Below are positions 16,335-24,671 of a stretch of 64,000 nucleotides of DNA, in pieces; within the stretch, counting starts at the first letter, position 1, and each line of letters starts with the position of its first letter. Made by a program: the position numbers and the translations under genes. The notes beneath the pieces were generated by a model. The model ran no database searches. It was given only the letters and a program-made list of their open reading frames with translations, and was not told the origin of the DNA. Source of the stretch: Ruminococcus sp. (GTDB lineage: Bacteria; Bacillota; Clostridia; Oscillospirales; Ruminococcaceae); contig JAILFN010000016.1 in NCBI GenBank assembly GCA_024697545.1, positions 62,001-126,000 on the forward strand, given 5' to 3'.

Positions 16335-17507
16335 ATGTTGAAAAAAAGGATCGTTTCCGCGGCACTCGCTATGTCGCTTATATACAGCAGCACGGCTCTG
16401 AATGCCTCTGCGCTCAGCCCCATGACGATAGACTTGCCCTCGCAGGGCACTGCTCATCAGGCTGTCGGCAAAATAAAATGCGGCAGCAAGTTTTCTTACA
16501 GGGTGAACCCCGACGGCAAAACAGTCTCGCTTATCGAGTTTACCGATAAGGCGATAGAATCAAATACACTGAGGATACCCTCTAAACTTGACGGCATGAA
16601 TGTCACCGTTATGGCGAGGAGCCTCGTGACGGATTTTGATAAATACTACAAGCAGATAAAGGTGCTTGATATCCCGAAGACTGTCAAGACGATAGAGGAA
16701 TGCCTTGAGGGATACTTTATCGACGAAAATGATCAGTTCCGTTATTACTCCGATCTTTTCACGATAAAGTGCTGCAAAAAAACGGCGGCTGAGACCTTTG
16801 CGGCTCAGAATAATTTCAAATACAGCGTAAAGGACGCCGACAAGAACTATGTCCATGCCGTGCGTTTCAGCAAGAGCGTTGCGATAAGCAGCAGCAAGGT
16901 AAAGATAAAGTGGTCGAAGGTGAAAAACGCAAGCGGTTACAGACTTTACCGAATGGAAAACTATAAGTGGAAGAAGGTCAAAGATCTGGCTCCCGATATC
17001 ACATCATATAAGGATGCCGATTGCGGCAAGAGCGGCGATAACTACTATATGATCCGCGTTTTCCGCAAGTCGGGCGGAAAGACCTACTGGTCAAGAAAGA
17101 GCACGATAAAGGGCGTAAAATGCTTTGACTCCACCGCACCAAAGGTGAAGAATGCAGCTGCCAACGGAAAGGAAGGGTTTGATTTTACGGCTTCAAATTA
17201 TACCCGCGACAGGTTGATAAACCTTTATGTAGATGTTCAGGACCCCGAGAGCGGAGAATGGTGCAGACCAAGGACCTTCTACAACAGCACCCCCGATGCC
17301 GAAGTCTCGGGAACCGTTTCGGATATGGATTTCGACATTGACGGCAAGAGGTACTCCGATGAGTTTATAAAGGGCAGGACATACAAGGTGCGGTTCAGAT
17401 ACGGCGTTTCCGTAGATGACATTGTGATACCTTACGAGAACGGACTTCTTGTCTGCAAGGACCATGTTTATTACGGCAAGGCGACAATAAAGAACGTTAC
17501 CTTCTGA
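16335..17507 (+). CDS. Secreted protein, LRR-like N-terminal domain plus Fn3-like domain (paralogue 2)
   Basis: 390 residues with the same plan as its neighbour: signal peptide (cleavage near NASALS), KIKCGSKFSYRVNPDGKTVS matching KKNTKFVYSIRPDG upstream, IKVLDIPKTVKTIEE, an ETFAAQNNFKY cap, an Fn3-like unit (KVKIKWSKVKNASGYRLYR) and a C-terminal module ending in a VRFRYG strand. It is very basic in the middle (many Lys). The RBS AAAGGAGAG lies ahead of the ATG. A tandem duplication followed by divergence is the simplest origin. Confidence 0.75.
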   Translation: MLKKRIVSAALAMSLIYSSTALNASALSPMTIDLPSQGTAHQAVGKIKCGSKFSYRVNPDGKTVSLIEFTDKAIESNTLRIPSKLDGMNVTVMARSLVTDFDKYYKQIKVLDIPKTVKTIEECLEGYFIDENDQFRYYSDLFTIKCCKKTAAETFAAQNNFKYSVKDADKNYVHAVRFSKSVAISSSKVKIKWSKVKNASGYRLYRMENYKWKKVKDLAPDITSYKDADCGKSGDNYYMIRVFRKSGGKTYWSRKSTIKGVKCFDSTAPKVKNAAANGKEGFDFTASNYTRDRLINLYVDVQDPESGEWCRPRTFYNSTPDAEVSGTVSDMDFDIDGKRYSDEFIKGRTYKVRFRYGVSVDDIVIPYENGLLVCKDHVYYGKATIKNVTF

Positions 17508-17527
17508 CCGCTGAGAATAATTGGATA

Positions 17528-17563
17528 GGATCTCTGCCGAAAAAGGCGGGGATCCTGTTTTTT
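17528..17563 (+). terminator. Terminator after the paralogous pair
   Basis: GGATCTCTGCC / GGCGGGGATCC around a GAAAAA loop, followed by TGTTTTTT. Confidence 0.85.
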
Positions 17564-17616
17564 AGCGGCGTGTAACGGTGCTATGTGTTAAAAATGTGAA
17601 AACTTCAAAAAAAGGC

Positions 17617-17645
17617 TTGCAATTTAGAATGATGTGTGGTATAAT
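17617..17645 (+). promoter_or_regulatory. Promoter of the SRP RNA
   Basis: TTGCAA (17617-17622), 17-base spacer, TATAAT (17640-17645). The start point would be near 17652, about 30 bases before the base of the RNA's closing helix, so a 5' precursor is expected. Confidence 0.8.
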
Positions 17646-17682
17646 AGATAAGTCAGGAATGAAAACCATGACCGTAAGATCT

Positions 17683-17817
17683 CGATCCGAGATATAGGTG
17701 TGCGGGTCCTGCGCAATGAAGCACTGTGAACCATGTCAGGCGGGGAACCGAGCAGCATTAAGCAGATCGTTTCGTGTGACGCAGTTTCGCCTGCACGCCT
17801 ATATGTCGGATCGATTT
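17683..17817 (+). ncRNA. ffs: Signal recognition particle RNA
   Basis: The apical helix 8 is recognisable: GTCAGG (17735-17740), a GGGGAACC tetraloop region, then AGCAGC (17751-17756), the Ffh-binding element. The ends pair: CGATCCGA-g-ATATAGG at 17683-17698 with CCTATAT-g-TCGGATCG at 17798-17813, extended by GTGC/GCAC. A TTTT stretch follows at 17814-17817. The position directly before dnaX is the usual place of this RNA in Firmicutes. It works with Ffh and FtsY to target membrane and exported proteins. Exact mature ends are inferred from pairing; a longer form with the 5' leader is possible. Confidence 0.88.
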
Positions 17818-17838
17818 TGTATATAAGGGGGTCTTAGC

Positions 17839-19431
17839 TTGTATCAGGCATTGTACAGAAAGTGGCGCCCCAGATCCTTTGATGACGTAGTATCGCAGCC
17901 GCATATAACCGAAGCGCTGAAAAATCAGCTCGCGGCAGGGAAGACCGCCCATGCTTACCTCTTTACGGGTTCGCGCGGAACGGGAAAGACTACCTGTGCG
18001 CGTATATTTGCCAAGACGATAAACTGCGAGGCTCCGCAGAACGGGCAGCCCTGCCTTCAATGCCGCGTATGCAAGGCGGCAGAGAACGGCTCGCTTCCCG
18101 ATATCATCGAGATAGACGCGGCTTCAAACTCCCGCGTGGACGATATCCGCGAACTTCGCGAGGGCGTTATCTATACGCCCGAGTTCTGTAAGTATAAAGT
18201 ATATATAATCGACGAGGTGCATATGCTCTCGGCGGGCGCATTCAACGCTCTGCTGAAAACTATGGAAGAACCGCCCCCGCACGTTAAGTTCGTGCTGGCG
18301 ACTACCGAGATACACAAGGTACCCGAGACGATAGTTTCCCGCTGTCAGCATTTTGACTTCGGGCGCATAAGGAGCGAGGATATCGTCGCGAGGATAGGCT
18401 ACATCTCGGAGCAGGAGGGCTTTACGCTGCACGACGACGCGGCGGCTATGATAGCAAGGCTTTCCGACGGCGGTATGCGCGATGCGCTTTCGCTGCTCGA
18501 CAGATGCTCGGCTTATTCTGACGACATCACTCTTGACATAGTATCCAACGCCGCGGGCATCGCGGGAAGGGATTACCTTTTCGACCTGCTCGAAAAGCTT
18601 GCGGCTTCGGATACCGCAGGCGCTATCGCGGCGGTGGACGAGCTTCACGGAAAATCAAAAGATCTGAAAGTCCTCTGCGGTGAGCTTCTTACCATGTCGA
18701 GGAACCTTATGCTCATAAAATCTACCGACAGCGCAAGGGAACTTATCGCCTGCCTGCCCGAAGAGTATGAAAGGCTCGCGGGGATAGCTTCAAGCGTTTC
18801 GCTCGACAGGATATTTGAATTTATCGACACCCTCCAGCAGTGCAGCGAACGATTCGCGAGAGCTTCGGACAAGCGCATCGAGCTGGAGATATGTATGATA
18901 AAGCTTTGCACCGCAAAGGCAAAGGCGGCGCCCGCGGGCGGTCAGGCATCAAATGCCGAGATCGCGGCGCTCAAAGCACAGGTGGAGACTCTTACAAGAG
19001 CATTGGCTTCGGGAGCTCCCGCGGCAGCGATACCGCAGCAGCAAAGACCCGCACAGCCGCAGAAGCCCGCCGCACCGAAAAAGAAGTTTGATCCCAACAA
19101 CTTCACGCCGCTTGGCGAGTGGCAGGAGATACTGGAGATCATAAAACAGCGTTCGCCCGCTTTGTGGGCGTTCCTCAAGGATTCGCTTGCCGCCATCGAG
19201 GGGGATATCTTCTGCGTGGTGGTGCCGAGTGCATTCTTCAAGAAGAAGTTCACCGAATCAGGCGACAAGGTGCTGCTCAAGCAGATAGTCAACGATTATT
19301 ACGGCAAGGACTTCGGATTCATGGTATATACCTCGGCGAGCGTCGATATCAAGGAAAAGGACGCGCCGATAAAGGAGCTTATAAACCGCGCCCGCGAAAA
19401 CGGTGTCGAGGTTGAAATAATAAAAAATTAA
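17839..19431 (+). CDS. dnaX: DNA polymerase III subunit gamma/tau
   Basis: 530 residues; the clamp-loader ATPase. It opens YQALYRKWRPRSFDDVVSQ. Walker A is GSRGTGKTT (44-52), the zinc site is Cys63, Cys72, Cys75 and Cys78, Walker B is VYIIDEVHMLS, and the SRC sensor is in ETIVSRCQHFDFGRI. The C-terminal tau part has a Pro/Ala/Gln linker (about 390-415). The start is TTG at 17839 with AAGGGGG 8 bases ahead. It heads the dnaX-ebfC-recR group. Confidence 0.96.
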   Translation: MYQALYRKWRPRSFDDVVSQPHITEALKNQLAAGKTAHAYLFTGSRGTGKTTCARIFAKTINCEAPQNGQPCLQCRVCKAAENGSLPDIIEIDAASNSRVDDIRELREGVIYTPEFCKYKVYIIDEVHMLSAGAFNALLKTMEEPPPHVKFVLATTEIHKVPETIVSRCQHFDFGRIRSEDIVARIGYISEQEGFTLHDDAAAMIARLSDGGMRDALSLLDRCSAYSDDITLDIVSNAAGIAGRDYLFDLLEKLAASDTAGAIAAVDELHGKSKDLKVLCGELLTMSRNLMLIKSTDSARELIACLPEEYERLAGIASSVSLDRIFEFIDTLQQCSERFARASDKRIELEICMIKLCTAKAKAAPAGGQASNAEIAALKAQVETLTRALASGAPAAAIPQQQRPAQPQKPAAPKKKFDPNNFTPLGEWQEILEIIKQRSPALWAFLKDSLAAIEGDIFCVVVPSAFFKKKFTESGDKVLLKQIVNDYYGKDFGFMVYTSASVDIKEKDAPIKELINRARENGVEVEIIKN

Positions 19432-19450
19432 ACAATAAGGAGTTATTATT

Positions 19451-19801
19451 ATGAGAGCAAGATTACCCCAGGGCATGGGCAAAGGACCTTCCGGAAATAT
19501 GAACCAGATGCTCAGACAGGCACAGGAAATGCAGGAGAAGATCACCGATCTTCAGAACGATCTTGAGCAGAGAGAGTTCACCGCTTCCGTAGGCGGCGGC
19601 GCTGTTGATATCAAGATCAACGGCAAGCGCGAGGTGCTCGACCTCAAGATCAAGCCCGAGGTCGTTGATCCCGCAGACGTTGAGATGCTTCAGGATCTTA
19701 TCATGAGCGCATTCAACGAGGCTGTACATAACCTCGATGAGGTAAGCGACAAGGAAATGAGCGCACTTACCGGCGGAGTATCCTTCCCCGGACTTTTCTG
19801 A
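19451..19801 (+). CDS. ebfC: YbaB/EbfC nucleoid-associated protein
   Basis: 116 residues; a small DNA-binding dimer whose fold is shown by LRQAQEMQEKITDLQNDLEQ, then a beta hairpin with GGGAVDIKINGKREVLDLKI, then an acidic helix. It is almost always found between dnaX and recR, as here. The last residues (ALTGGVSFPGLF) are the family's usual C-terminus. Confidence 0.94.
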   Translation: MRARLPQGMGKGPSGNMNQMLRQAQEMQEKITDLQNDLEQREFTASVGGGAVDIKINGKREVLDLKIKPEVVDPADVEMLQDLIMSAFNEAVHNLDEVSDKEMSALTGGVSFPGLF

Positions 19802-19804
19802 TAG

Positions 19805-20404
19805 ATGGATAACAACAACGCGCTTCCGCTGGTGATACTTGCCGAGCAGTTTGCAAAGCTCCCGGGTATAGGTATGAAATCGGCGGAGAGGCTGGCGTAC
19901 CATGTGATGCAGATGTCGGACGGCGAAGTTGAAGATTTTGCCGACGCGCTTATCAACGCGCACAAAAAAGTGCATACCTGCGCTGTCTGTCAGAATCTTA
20001 CCGAGAACAGGCTTTGTCCGATATGCTCAGACCCGCGCCGCGACGGCTCTACCGTCTGCGTGGTGGAAACGCCGAAGGATATAAGTGCCTTTGAGCGCAC
20101 CCGCGAGTACAAGGGCGTATACCACGTTCTGCACGGACTGATATCGCCCATGGACAACGTCATGCCCGATCAGCTCAAGATCAAAGAGCTGCTGGCGCGT
20201 CTTGACGGCTCGGTCAAAGAGGTCATAATGGCGACCAACCCGACAGTCGAGGGCGAAGCCACCGCCATGTATATCTCAAAGCTTATAAAGCCGCTGGGCG
20301 TCAAGGTCACGCGGCTGGCGTTCGGTCTGCCCGTCGGCGGTATACTGGAGTATGCCGATGAGGTCACGCTTTACAAAGCGCTGGAAAACCGAAACGAGAT
20401 ATAA
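19805..20404 (+). CDS. recR: Recombination mediator protein RecR
   Basis: 199 residues, the normal length. Helix-hairpin-helix near [16 protein letters not shown], a C4 zinc finger (Cys59, Cys62, Cys71, Cys74), a Toprim domain ([19 protein letters not shown]), and a C-terminal Walker-like [18 protein letters not shown]. It acts with RecF/RecO to load RecA at gaps. Three bases separate it from ebfC. Confidence 0.96.
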   Translation: MDNNNALPLVILAEQFAKLPGIGMKSAERLAYHVMQMSDGEVEDFADALINAHKKVHTCAVCQNLTENRLCPICSDPRRDGSTVCVVETPKDISAFERTREYKGVYHVLHGLISPMDNVMPDQLKIKELLARLDGSVKEVIMATNPTVEGEATAMYISKLIKPLGVKVTRLAFGLPVGGILEYADEVTLYKALENRNEI

Positions 20405-20422
20405 CGCACGCTGATACTGCGA

Positions 20423-20459
20423 GATCCGGGTACTTGTATGAGGGTGCCCGGGTCTTTTT
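20423..20459 (+). terminator. Terminator of the dnaX-ebfC-recR operon
   Basis: GATCCGGGTAC (20423-20433) pairs with GTGCCCGGGTC (20444-20454) through two G-T pairs, then TTTTT. Confidence 0.82.
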
Positions 20460-20528
20460 CGCTGCTGCCTTAGCTTTGACAAGGATCGGCTTTTTCGGGT
20501 CTGTGTGCTGTAATAAACATAATATGAA

Positions 20529-20614
20529 ACTGCCACCGGGTAGTATATGCTTAAAGCATTTGTTTACACATCGTTAGGTCTTAGAAGATGGGTATGCAGA
20601 TGCTTTATTTTTTT
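20529..20614 (+). promoter_or_regulatory. Candidate riboswitch/attenuator leader of pnuC
   Basis: Three possible hairpins precede pnuC. ACTGCC-ACCG-GGTAGT (20529-20544) is compact. ATGC-TTAAA-GCAT (20547-20559) is a short second one. AGCATTTG (20555-20562) pairs with CAGATGCT (20597-20604), enclosing CATC/GATG, and is followed at once by TTATTTTTTT (20605-20614), the form of an intrinsic terminator, ending 1 base before the RBS. The second and third share 20556-20559, so they exclude each other, as antiterminator and terminator would. pnuC genes in other Firmicutes are known riboswitch targets (for example NAD+-II); no class can be assigned by eye. Confidence 0.5.
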
Positions 20615-20626
20615 GGAGGGAAACTA

Positions 20627-21331
20627 ATGATAGACAGGCTGAAAAAATATTTTTCAAGGACGGAGCTGCTGATATGGAGCATATCGGAGATATTGGTGAC
20701 CACGGCATTTTTTCTGTTTGACAGGTCTGATCTTATGATACTCGGCGCATCGCTCATCGGGGTCACTTATCTGATACTCAATGCAAAGGGCAATCCGCTC
20801 GGTCAGGTGCTTGTGATACTGTTCAGCATTCTCTACGGCATCATTTCCTATAGATCCTCATATTACGGCGAGATGGTTACATACCTCGGAATGACGATGC
20901 CTATGGCGGTCTTTGCCCTTATCTCATGGCTGAAAAACCCTTACAACGGAAACAGGACCGAGGTCGCGGTCGGGGGGATAGGTAAAGCGGAAACGGTATT
21001 CATGATAGTTCTTTCGGCTCTGGTGACGGTTGCTTTTTATTTTATATTGCGGGAGTTCCATACCGCAAACCTCCTGCCGAGCACACTTTCGGTCACGACC
21101 AGCTTTATCGCGGTATACCTCACGTTCAGGAGGGATCCGTTTTATGCGATAGCTTATACCGCCAATGATATCGTCCTTATCATTCTTTGGATAACGGCGA
21201 GCCTGTCGGATAGCAGATATATTTCGGTAGCCGTCTGCTTCGCGGTGTTTTTGTTTAACGATATTTACAGCTTCTTCTGCTGGCAGAAAATGAAAAAACG
21301 GCAGTCCGGGTCGCTTCCGCGGCAGCTCTGA
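20627..21331 (+). CDS. pnuC: Nicotinamide riboside/vitamin B transporter PnuC
   Basis: 234 residues with seven predicted helices. The family signature is seen in the central FALISWLKNPYNGN segment (position of the WxxW region) and in the late AYTANDIVLIILW helix. PnuC proteins are SWEET-fold facilitators that let nicotinamide riboside in, with trapping by cytoplasmic phosphorylation. ATG 20627 is chosen because GGAGGG lies 6 bases ahead; an in-frame ATG at 20588 falls inside the leader hairpin. No NadR-type kinase is nearby. Related PnuT or PnuX proteins carry thiamine or riboflavin, so the substrate is not certain. Confidence 0.82.
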   Translation: MIDRLKKYFSRTELLIWSISEILVTTAFFLFDRSDLMILGASLIGVTYLILNAKGNPLGQVLVILFSILYGIISYRSSYYGEMVTYLGMTMPMAVFALISWLKNPYNGNRTEVAVGGIGKAETVFMIVLSALVTVAFYFILREFHTANLLPSTLSVTTSFIAVYLTFRRDPFYAIAYTANDIVLIILWITASLSDSRYISVAVCFAVFLFNDIYSFFCWQKMKKRQSGSLPRQL

Positions 21332-21812
21332 TCTTTACGGAACTGATTTCCCCCATAGCCTCACAGAATGGGCGGACATGACGAAATAATACGTTCGGGG
21401 CTCCTTAGTGGATGAAGTGGACAGAAAATGGAAAAACACGGTGGATAAAATGAAAATACAAATAGGGGCGTTTTTCAAAAATGTAAGAAAATTTGTGCGT
21501 ACAACCACTAAAAATTGCCTAAAAAATGGAAAAATCTGCCATCGAAAACGATTACGTTGCTGTTAAAAATTATACATTGTTGATATATTAATGTGCTTTT
21601 TACTTTCATACTGTTAAATCTTTGTAAAAATTCACATTATGGTATTGCATTCAAAGGTCAAAGAGGATAAAATAAATGTAAAAGCTAATATAAAATATAG
21701 ATAAAAGCGACAGAAGCATACAAATTGTGAAGTACCCGGGCTTCGTCGAGTGCTTCGGGAGCTTTTCTATATAAATCGTTTTTGGAAAGCTAGAAAGTGA
21801 GGTAATTAGCTT
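21332..21812 (+). other. 480-bp gap upstream of the xylanase
   Basis: No convincing gene. The stretch is AT-rich from 21480 onward. It holds a candidate promoter at 21645-21673, an imperfect GC hairpin at 21735-21759 followed by GAGCTTTTC, and the RBS GTGAGGT (21797-21803) of the xylanase. The A/T-rich part around 21480-21560 could bind a regulator, but no clear repeat was found. Confidence 0.5.
21645..21673 (+). promoter_or_regulatory. Possible xylanase promoter
   Basis: TTGCAT (21645-21650), 17-base spacer, TAAAAT (21668-21673). The -10 is good and the -35 weak, as expected for an activator-dependent gene. Confidence 0.4.
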
Positions 21813-24494
21813 ATGAAGAACTCCGTTTACAAGCGAGTGGTAGGTGCTGTTCTTGCCGGTTTGATGGTTGTTTCACCTACACAGATGATCCCTGCGGATC
21901 TGACTGCGTTCGCTGATATGAGCCTTACCACAAGTCCCTCGCATACGCGCGATGAGGGCTGGTATAAAAATTATCATCATGAGATCTGGCAGGCGGATAC
22001 ACCTAATTCGTCTTCTATGACCCTGCATGATAATGACGGCGGATTCAGCACGAAATGGAAGTGCGGCCCTAACAATTCAAAGGGCAACTTCCTTGCACGC
22101 CGCGGCCTTTTCTATGGTCTGGATAACCCCAAGACCTGGAAGGATTACGGCGGATTCACCTGCGATTTCGATTGCAACTGGTGGGCAGGTCAGTCGGGCA
22201 ACTCCCGTATCTGTATCTACGGATGGGCTCAGAATCCTCTCGTTGAGTATTATATCATCGAGGACTGGAAGAACTGGAACCCCGGTCAGGATCCCTCAGC
22301 CAAATACAAGGGAACTGCTTATATCGACGGAAGCAACTATAAGATCTACACCAGCGACAGATACTCATATACCATAGAGGGCACAAAGGCTTTCACACAG
22401 TATATAAGTATCCGTGAGAAAACAAGAACATCGGGCACCATCAGCATTTCCGAACACTTCAAGAAGTGGGAAAGTCTGGGTATGAAGATGGGCAATTTCT
22501 ATGAGACCGCTTTCAACGTTGAAGGCTGGGAGAGCGATGGTGAGGCTGATGTCAATTGTACCATCAAGGAAGGCTCTGGCACCCCGATCTATGAGCCCGA
22601 AACTCCGCCCGATCCCGATTCAAACGGCGATTACTTTACAAGCAGCTTCGAGTCGGGCAAGGACAACTGGGGCGGCAGAGGCGGCGCTTCCGTTGCACTC
22701 GACACCAAGAATTACTACGGCGGCAAGCAGTCGCTCTTCGTAAGCGGCAGAACTAAGGAGTGGAACGGTACTTCCATCGACCTCAGCACTTCTACCTTTG
22801 TCCCCGGCAGTACATACAGCTTCAGCACGGGCGTTCTCCAGAAGAGCGGCTCGGCTACTAACATGAAGCTCACCCTTCAGTACAAGGATTCCTCAGGTAC
22901 TGCACAGTATGATGAGGTAGCTTCCGTGCTCGCAAAGAGCGGCGAGTGGACAAAGCTTGAGAACAAGGCTTACACCATTCCCTCGGGCGCTTCTGATCTC
23001 GTGCTTTATGTAGAAGCTCCCGACAGCCTTACAGATTTCTATATCGACAACGCACAGGCTTCAAAGTCTGGCAAGGCTTCCTCCGTTACTACCGGTTATG
23101 GTACCGTGGATTATTCTGCCTCCCACGATGATCCCGATACTTCCGATGCGGTCCTGAAAAACGTTTTCTCGAGCTACTTCAAGACAGGTACCTGCGTAAG
23201 CTACAACGAGCTTCGCAAGAACCCCGATTTCATCAAGAAGCACTTCAACAGCATAACTCCCGAGAACGAGCTGAAGCCTCAGTGGATACTCGACCAGTAT
23301 GCAAGTAAGTCCAGAGGCAACAACGTTGATCCTCAGGTAAAGCTTCCCGATGATACAAAGGCTATCCTTGATTTCGCGGTAGCGAACAATATCCCCGTAA
23401 GAGGTCACACCCTTATCTGGCACAGCCAGACCCCGAGCTGGTTCTTCAAGGAGAACTTCGATGACAACGGCGCAGTTGTTTCAAAGGACGTTATGGATCA
23501 GCGTATGGAGAACTTCATCAAGAACACCTTCAATATGCTGAAGCAGAACTATCCTACCCTCAAGCTCTACGCTTACGACGTAGTGAACGAGGCGTTTGAT
23601 CCCGGCAACGGAAACCTCAGACAGGCGGGCTTCAGCGAGAGTGACGGTCAGTCGCCTTATATGTACATCTACGGCGATGACAGCTATATGCAGAAGGCAT
23701 TTGCTTATGCGAGAAAATACGCTCCCGATGGCTGCAAGCTCTTCTACAACGATTTTAATGAGTACAACGACGGAAAAGTTACTTCGATCTATAATTTTGC
23801 CAAGAAGGTTCACGAGGCAGGCAACCTCGACGGTATCGGAATGCAGTCGCACCTCGGCACGAACTATCCCGATGCTACCAGATATAAGAACGCACTGAAC
23901 CTCTTCTCATCCATCCCCGGTATAGAGATCCACGTTACCGAGCTGGACGTTATGTTAAAGGACGGCGCTGACGATTACGCACAGGGTCAGTATTACAAGA
24001 ATATCGTTCAGGATATCCTTGACTGCAAGGCTGTTACCTCCCTTACATGGTGGGGCACCAACGACGGCGCAAGCTGGAGATCCTCCGATAAGCCTCTGAT
24101 GTTCGATTCAAGCTACCAGCCCAAGGCTGCATTCAATGCAGTTGTCGGACTCGTTCCCCCCGAGCTGTGGGGCAAGACCAACGGCAGCGACGACCCCGAT
24201 CCTCAGCCCGGCAAGAACACCTATCCCGCAAACATCTCGGTAGAGACCAACTCCACCTATCATCAGATCAGATTTACATGGGATAGCGTAAGCGGCGCTG
24301 ACAGATACGGCATTGCTGTTTACCTCGCAGGAAAGTGGAGAATACAGACCCAGAGCCTGACCTCTACTTCCTACACCACTCCCAAGAACATGACTCCCGG
24401 CAAGACCTACAAGGTTGCTGTCGCTGCAAGAGTTAACGGCACATGGGATGTTGCAGGTGCAATAAATCACGCTGTAACTGTTACTGTAAGGTAA
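21813..24494 (+). CDS. Bifunctional endo-xylanase, GH11-CBM22-GH10 with C-terminal Fn3/CBM37-like module
   Basis: 893 residues, secreted (signal peptide about 1-35). GH11 domain about 45-250 with nucleophile Glu145 (LVEYYIIEDW) and acid/base Glu237 (NVEGWESDG). A Pro-rich linker (260-270), then a CBM22-like xylan-binding module about 273-418 (YFTSSFESGKDNW ... LTDFYIDNAQ). GH10 about 447-782 with acid/base Glu593 (YDVVNEAFD) and nucleophile Glu710 (HVTELDV); the WWGTNDGASW cap is present. After a second Pro/Asp linker (791-802) comes a 90-residue Fn3-like unit (RFTWDSVSGADRYGIAVY) resembling the repeat modules found at the ends of Ruminococcus albus enzymes (CBM37). There is no dockerin. It should degrade arabinoxylan outside the cell with two retaining active sites of different subsite depth. 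Confidence 0.92.
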   Translation: MKNSVYKRVVGAVLAGLMVVSPTQMIPADLTAFADMSLTTSPSHTRDEGWYKNYHHEIWQADTPNSSSMTLHDNDGGFSTKWKCGPNNSKGNFLARRGLFYGLDNPKTWKDYGGFTCDFDCNWWAGQSGNSRICIYGWAQNPLVEYYIIEDWKNWNPGQDPSAKYKGTAYIDGSNYKIYTSDRYSYTIEGTKAFTQYISIREKTRTSGTISISEHFKKWESLGMKMGNFYETAFNVEGWESDGEADVNCTIKEGSGTPIYEPETPPDPDSNGDYFTSSFESGKDNWGGRGGASVALDTKNYYGGKQSLFVSGRTKEWNGTSIDLSTSTFVPGSTYSFSTGVLQKSGSATNMKLTLQYKDSSGTAQYDEVASVLAKSGEWTKLENKAYTIPSGASDLVLYVEAPDSLTDFYIDNAQASKSGKASSVTTGYGTVDYSASHDDPDTSDAVLKNVFSSYFKTGTCVSYNELRKNPDFIKKHFNSITPENELKPQWILDQYASKSRGNNVDPQVKLPDDTKAILDFAVANNIPVRGHTLIWHSQTPSWFFKENFDDNGAVVSKDVMDQRMENFIKNTFNMLKQNYPTLKLYAYDVVNEAFDPGNGNLRQAGFSESDGQSPYMYIYGDDSYMQKAFAYARKYAPDGCKLFYNDFNEYNDGKVTSIYNFAKKVHEAGNLDGIGMQSHLGTNYPDATRYKNALNLFSSIPGIEIHVTELDVMLKDGADDYAQGQYYKNIVQDILDCKAVTSLTWWGTNDGASWRSSDKPLMFDSSYQPKAAFNAVVGLVPPELWGKTNGSDDPDPQPGKNTYPANISVETNSTYHQIRFTWDSVSGADRYGIAVYLAGKWRIQTQSLTSTSYTTPKNMTPGKTYKVAVAARVNGTWDVAGAINHAVTVTVR

Positions 24495-24522
24495 TAACGA
24501 TATCACCTTTCGCACTATGATA

Positions 24523-24566
24523 GAAAGCCCCCGTGACCATAAAAGGTGACGGGGGCTTTCGGTTTT
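24523..24566 (+). terminator. Terminator of the xylanase gene
   Basis: GAAAGCCCCCGT (24523-24534) / ACGGGGGCTTTC (24549-24560) plus GGTTTTC. Confidence 0.82.
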
Positions 24567-24612
24567 CGGAGTCTTAAATGCCCGCCCTTGCGGGTCTGCC
24601 TGACGATATATC

Positions 24613-24644
24613 AAAAGGCTGCCGTTCCATAAGCGGCAGCCTTT
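24613..24644 (-). terminator. Terminator of the EAL gene
   Basis: Minus strand AAAGGCTGCCG / CGGCAGCCTTTT; the stem is symmetric and may act in both directions. Confidence 0.75.
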
Positions 24645-24671
24645 ATACTATTATAATATGTATGACAGGGC

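Noticed and set aside
20460-20528. TTGACA at 20476-20481 as the pnuC promoter
   Set aside because: No -10 box stands at 16-18 bases; the nearest candidates (TGTAAT, CATAAT) are 27 or more bases away.
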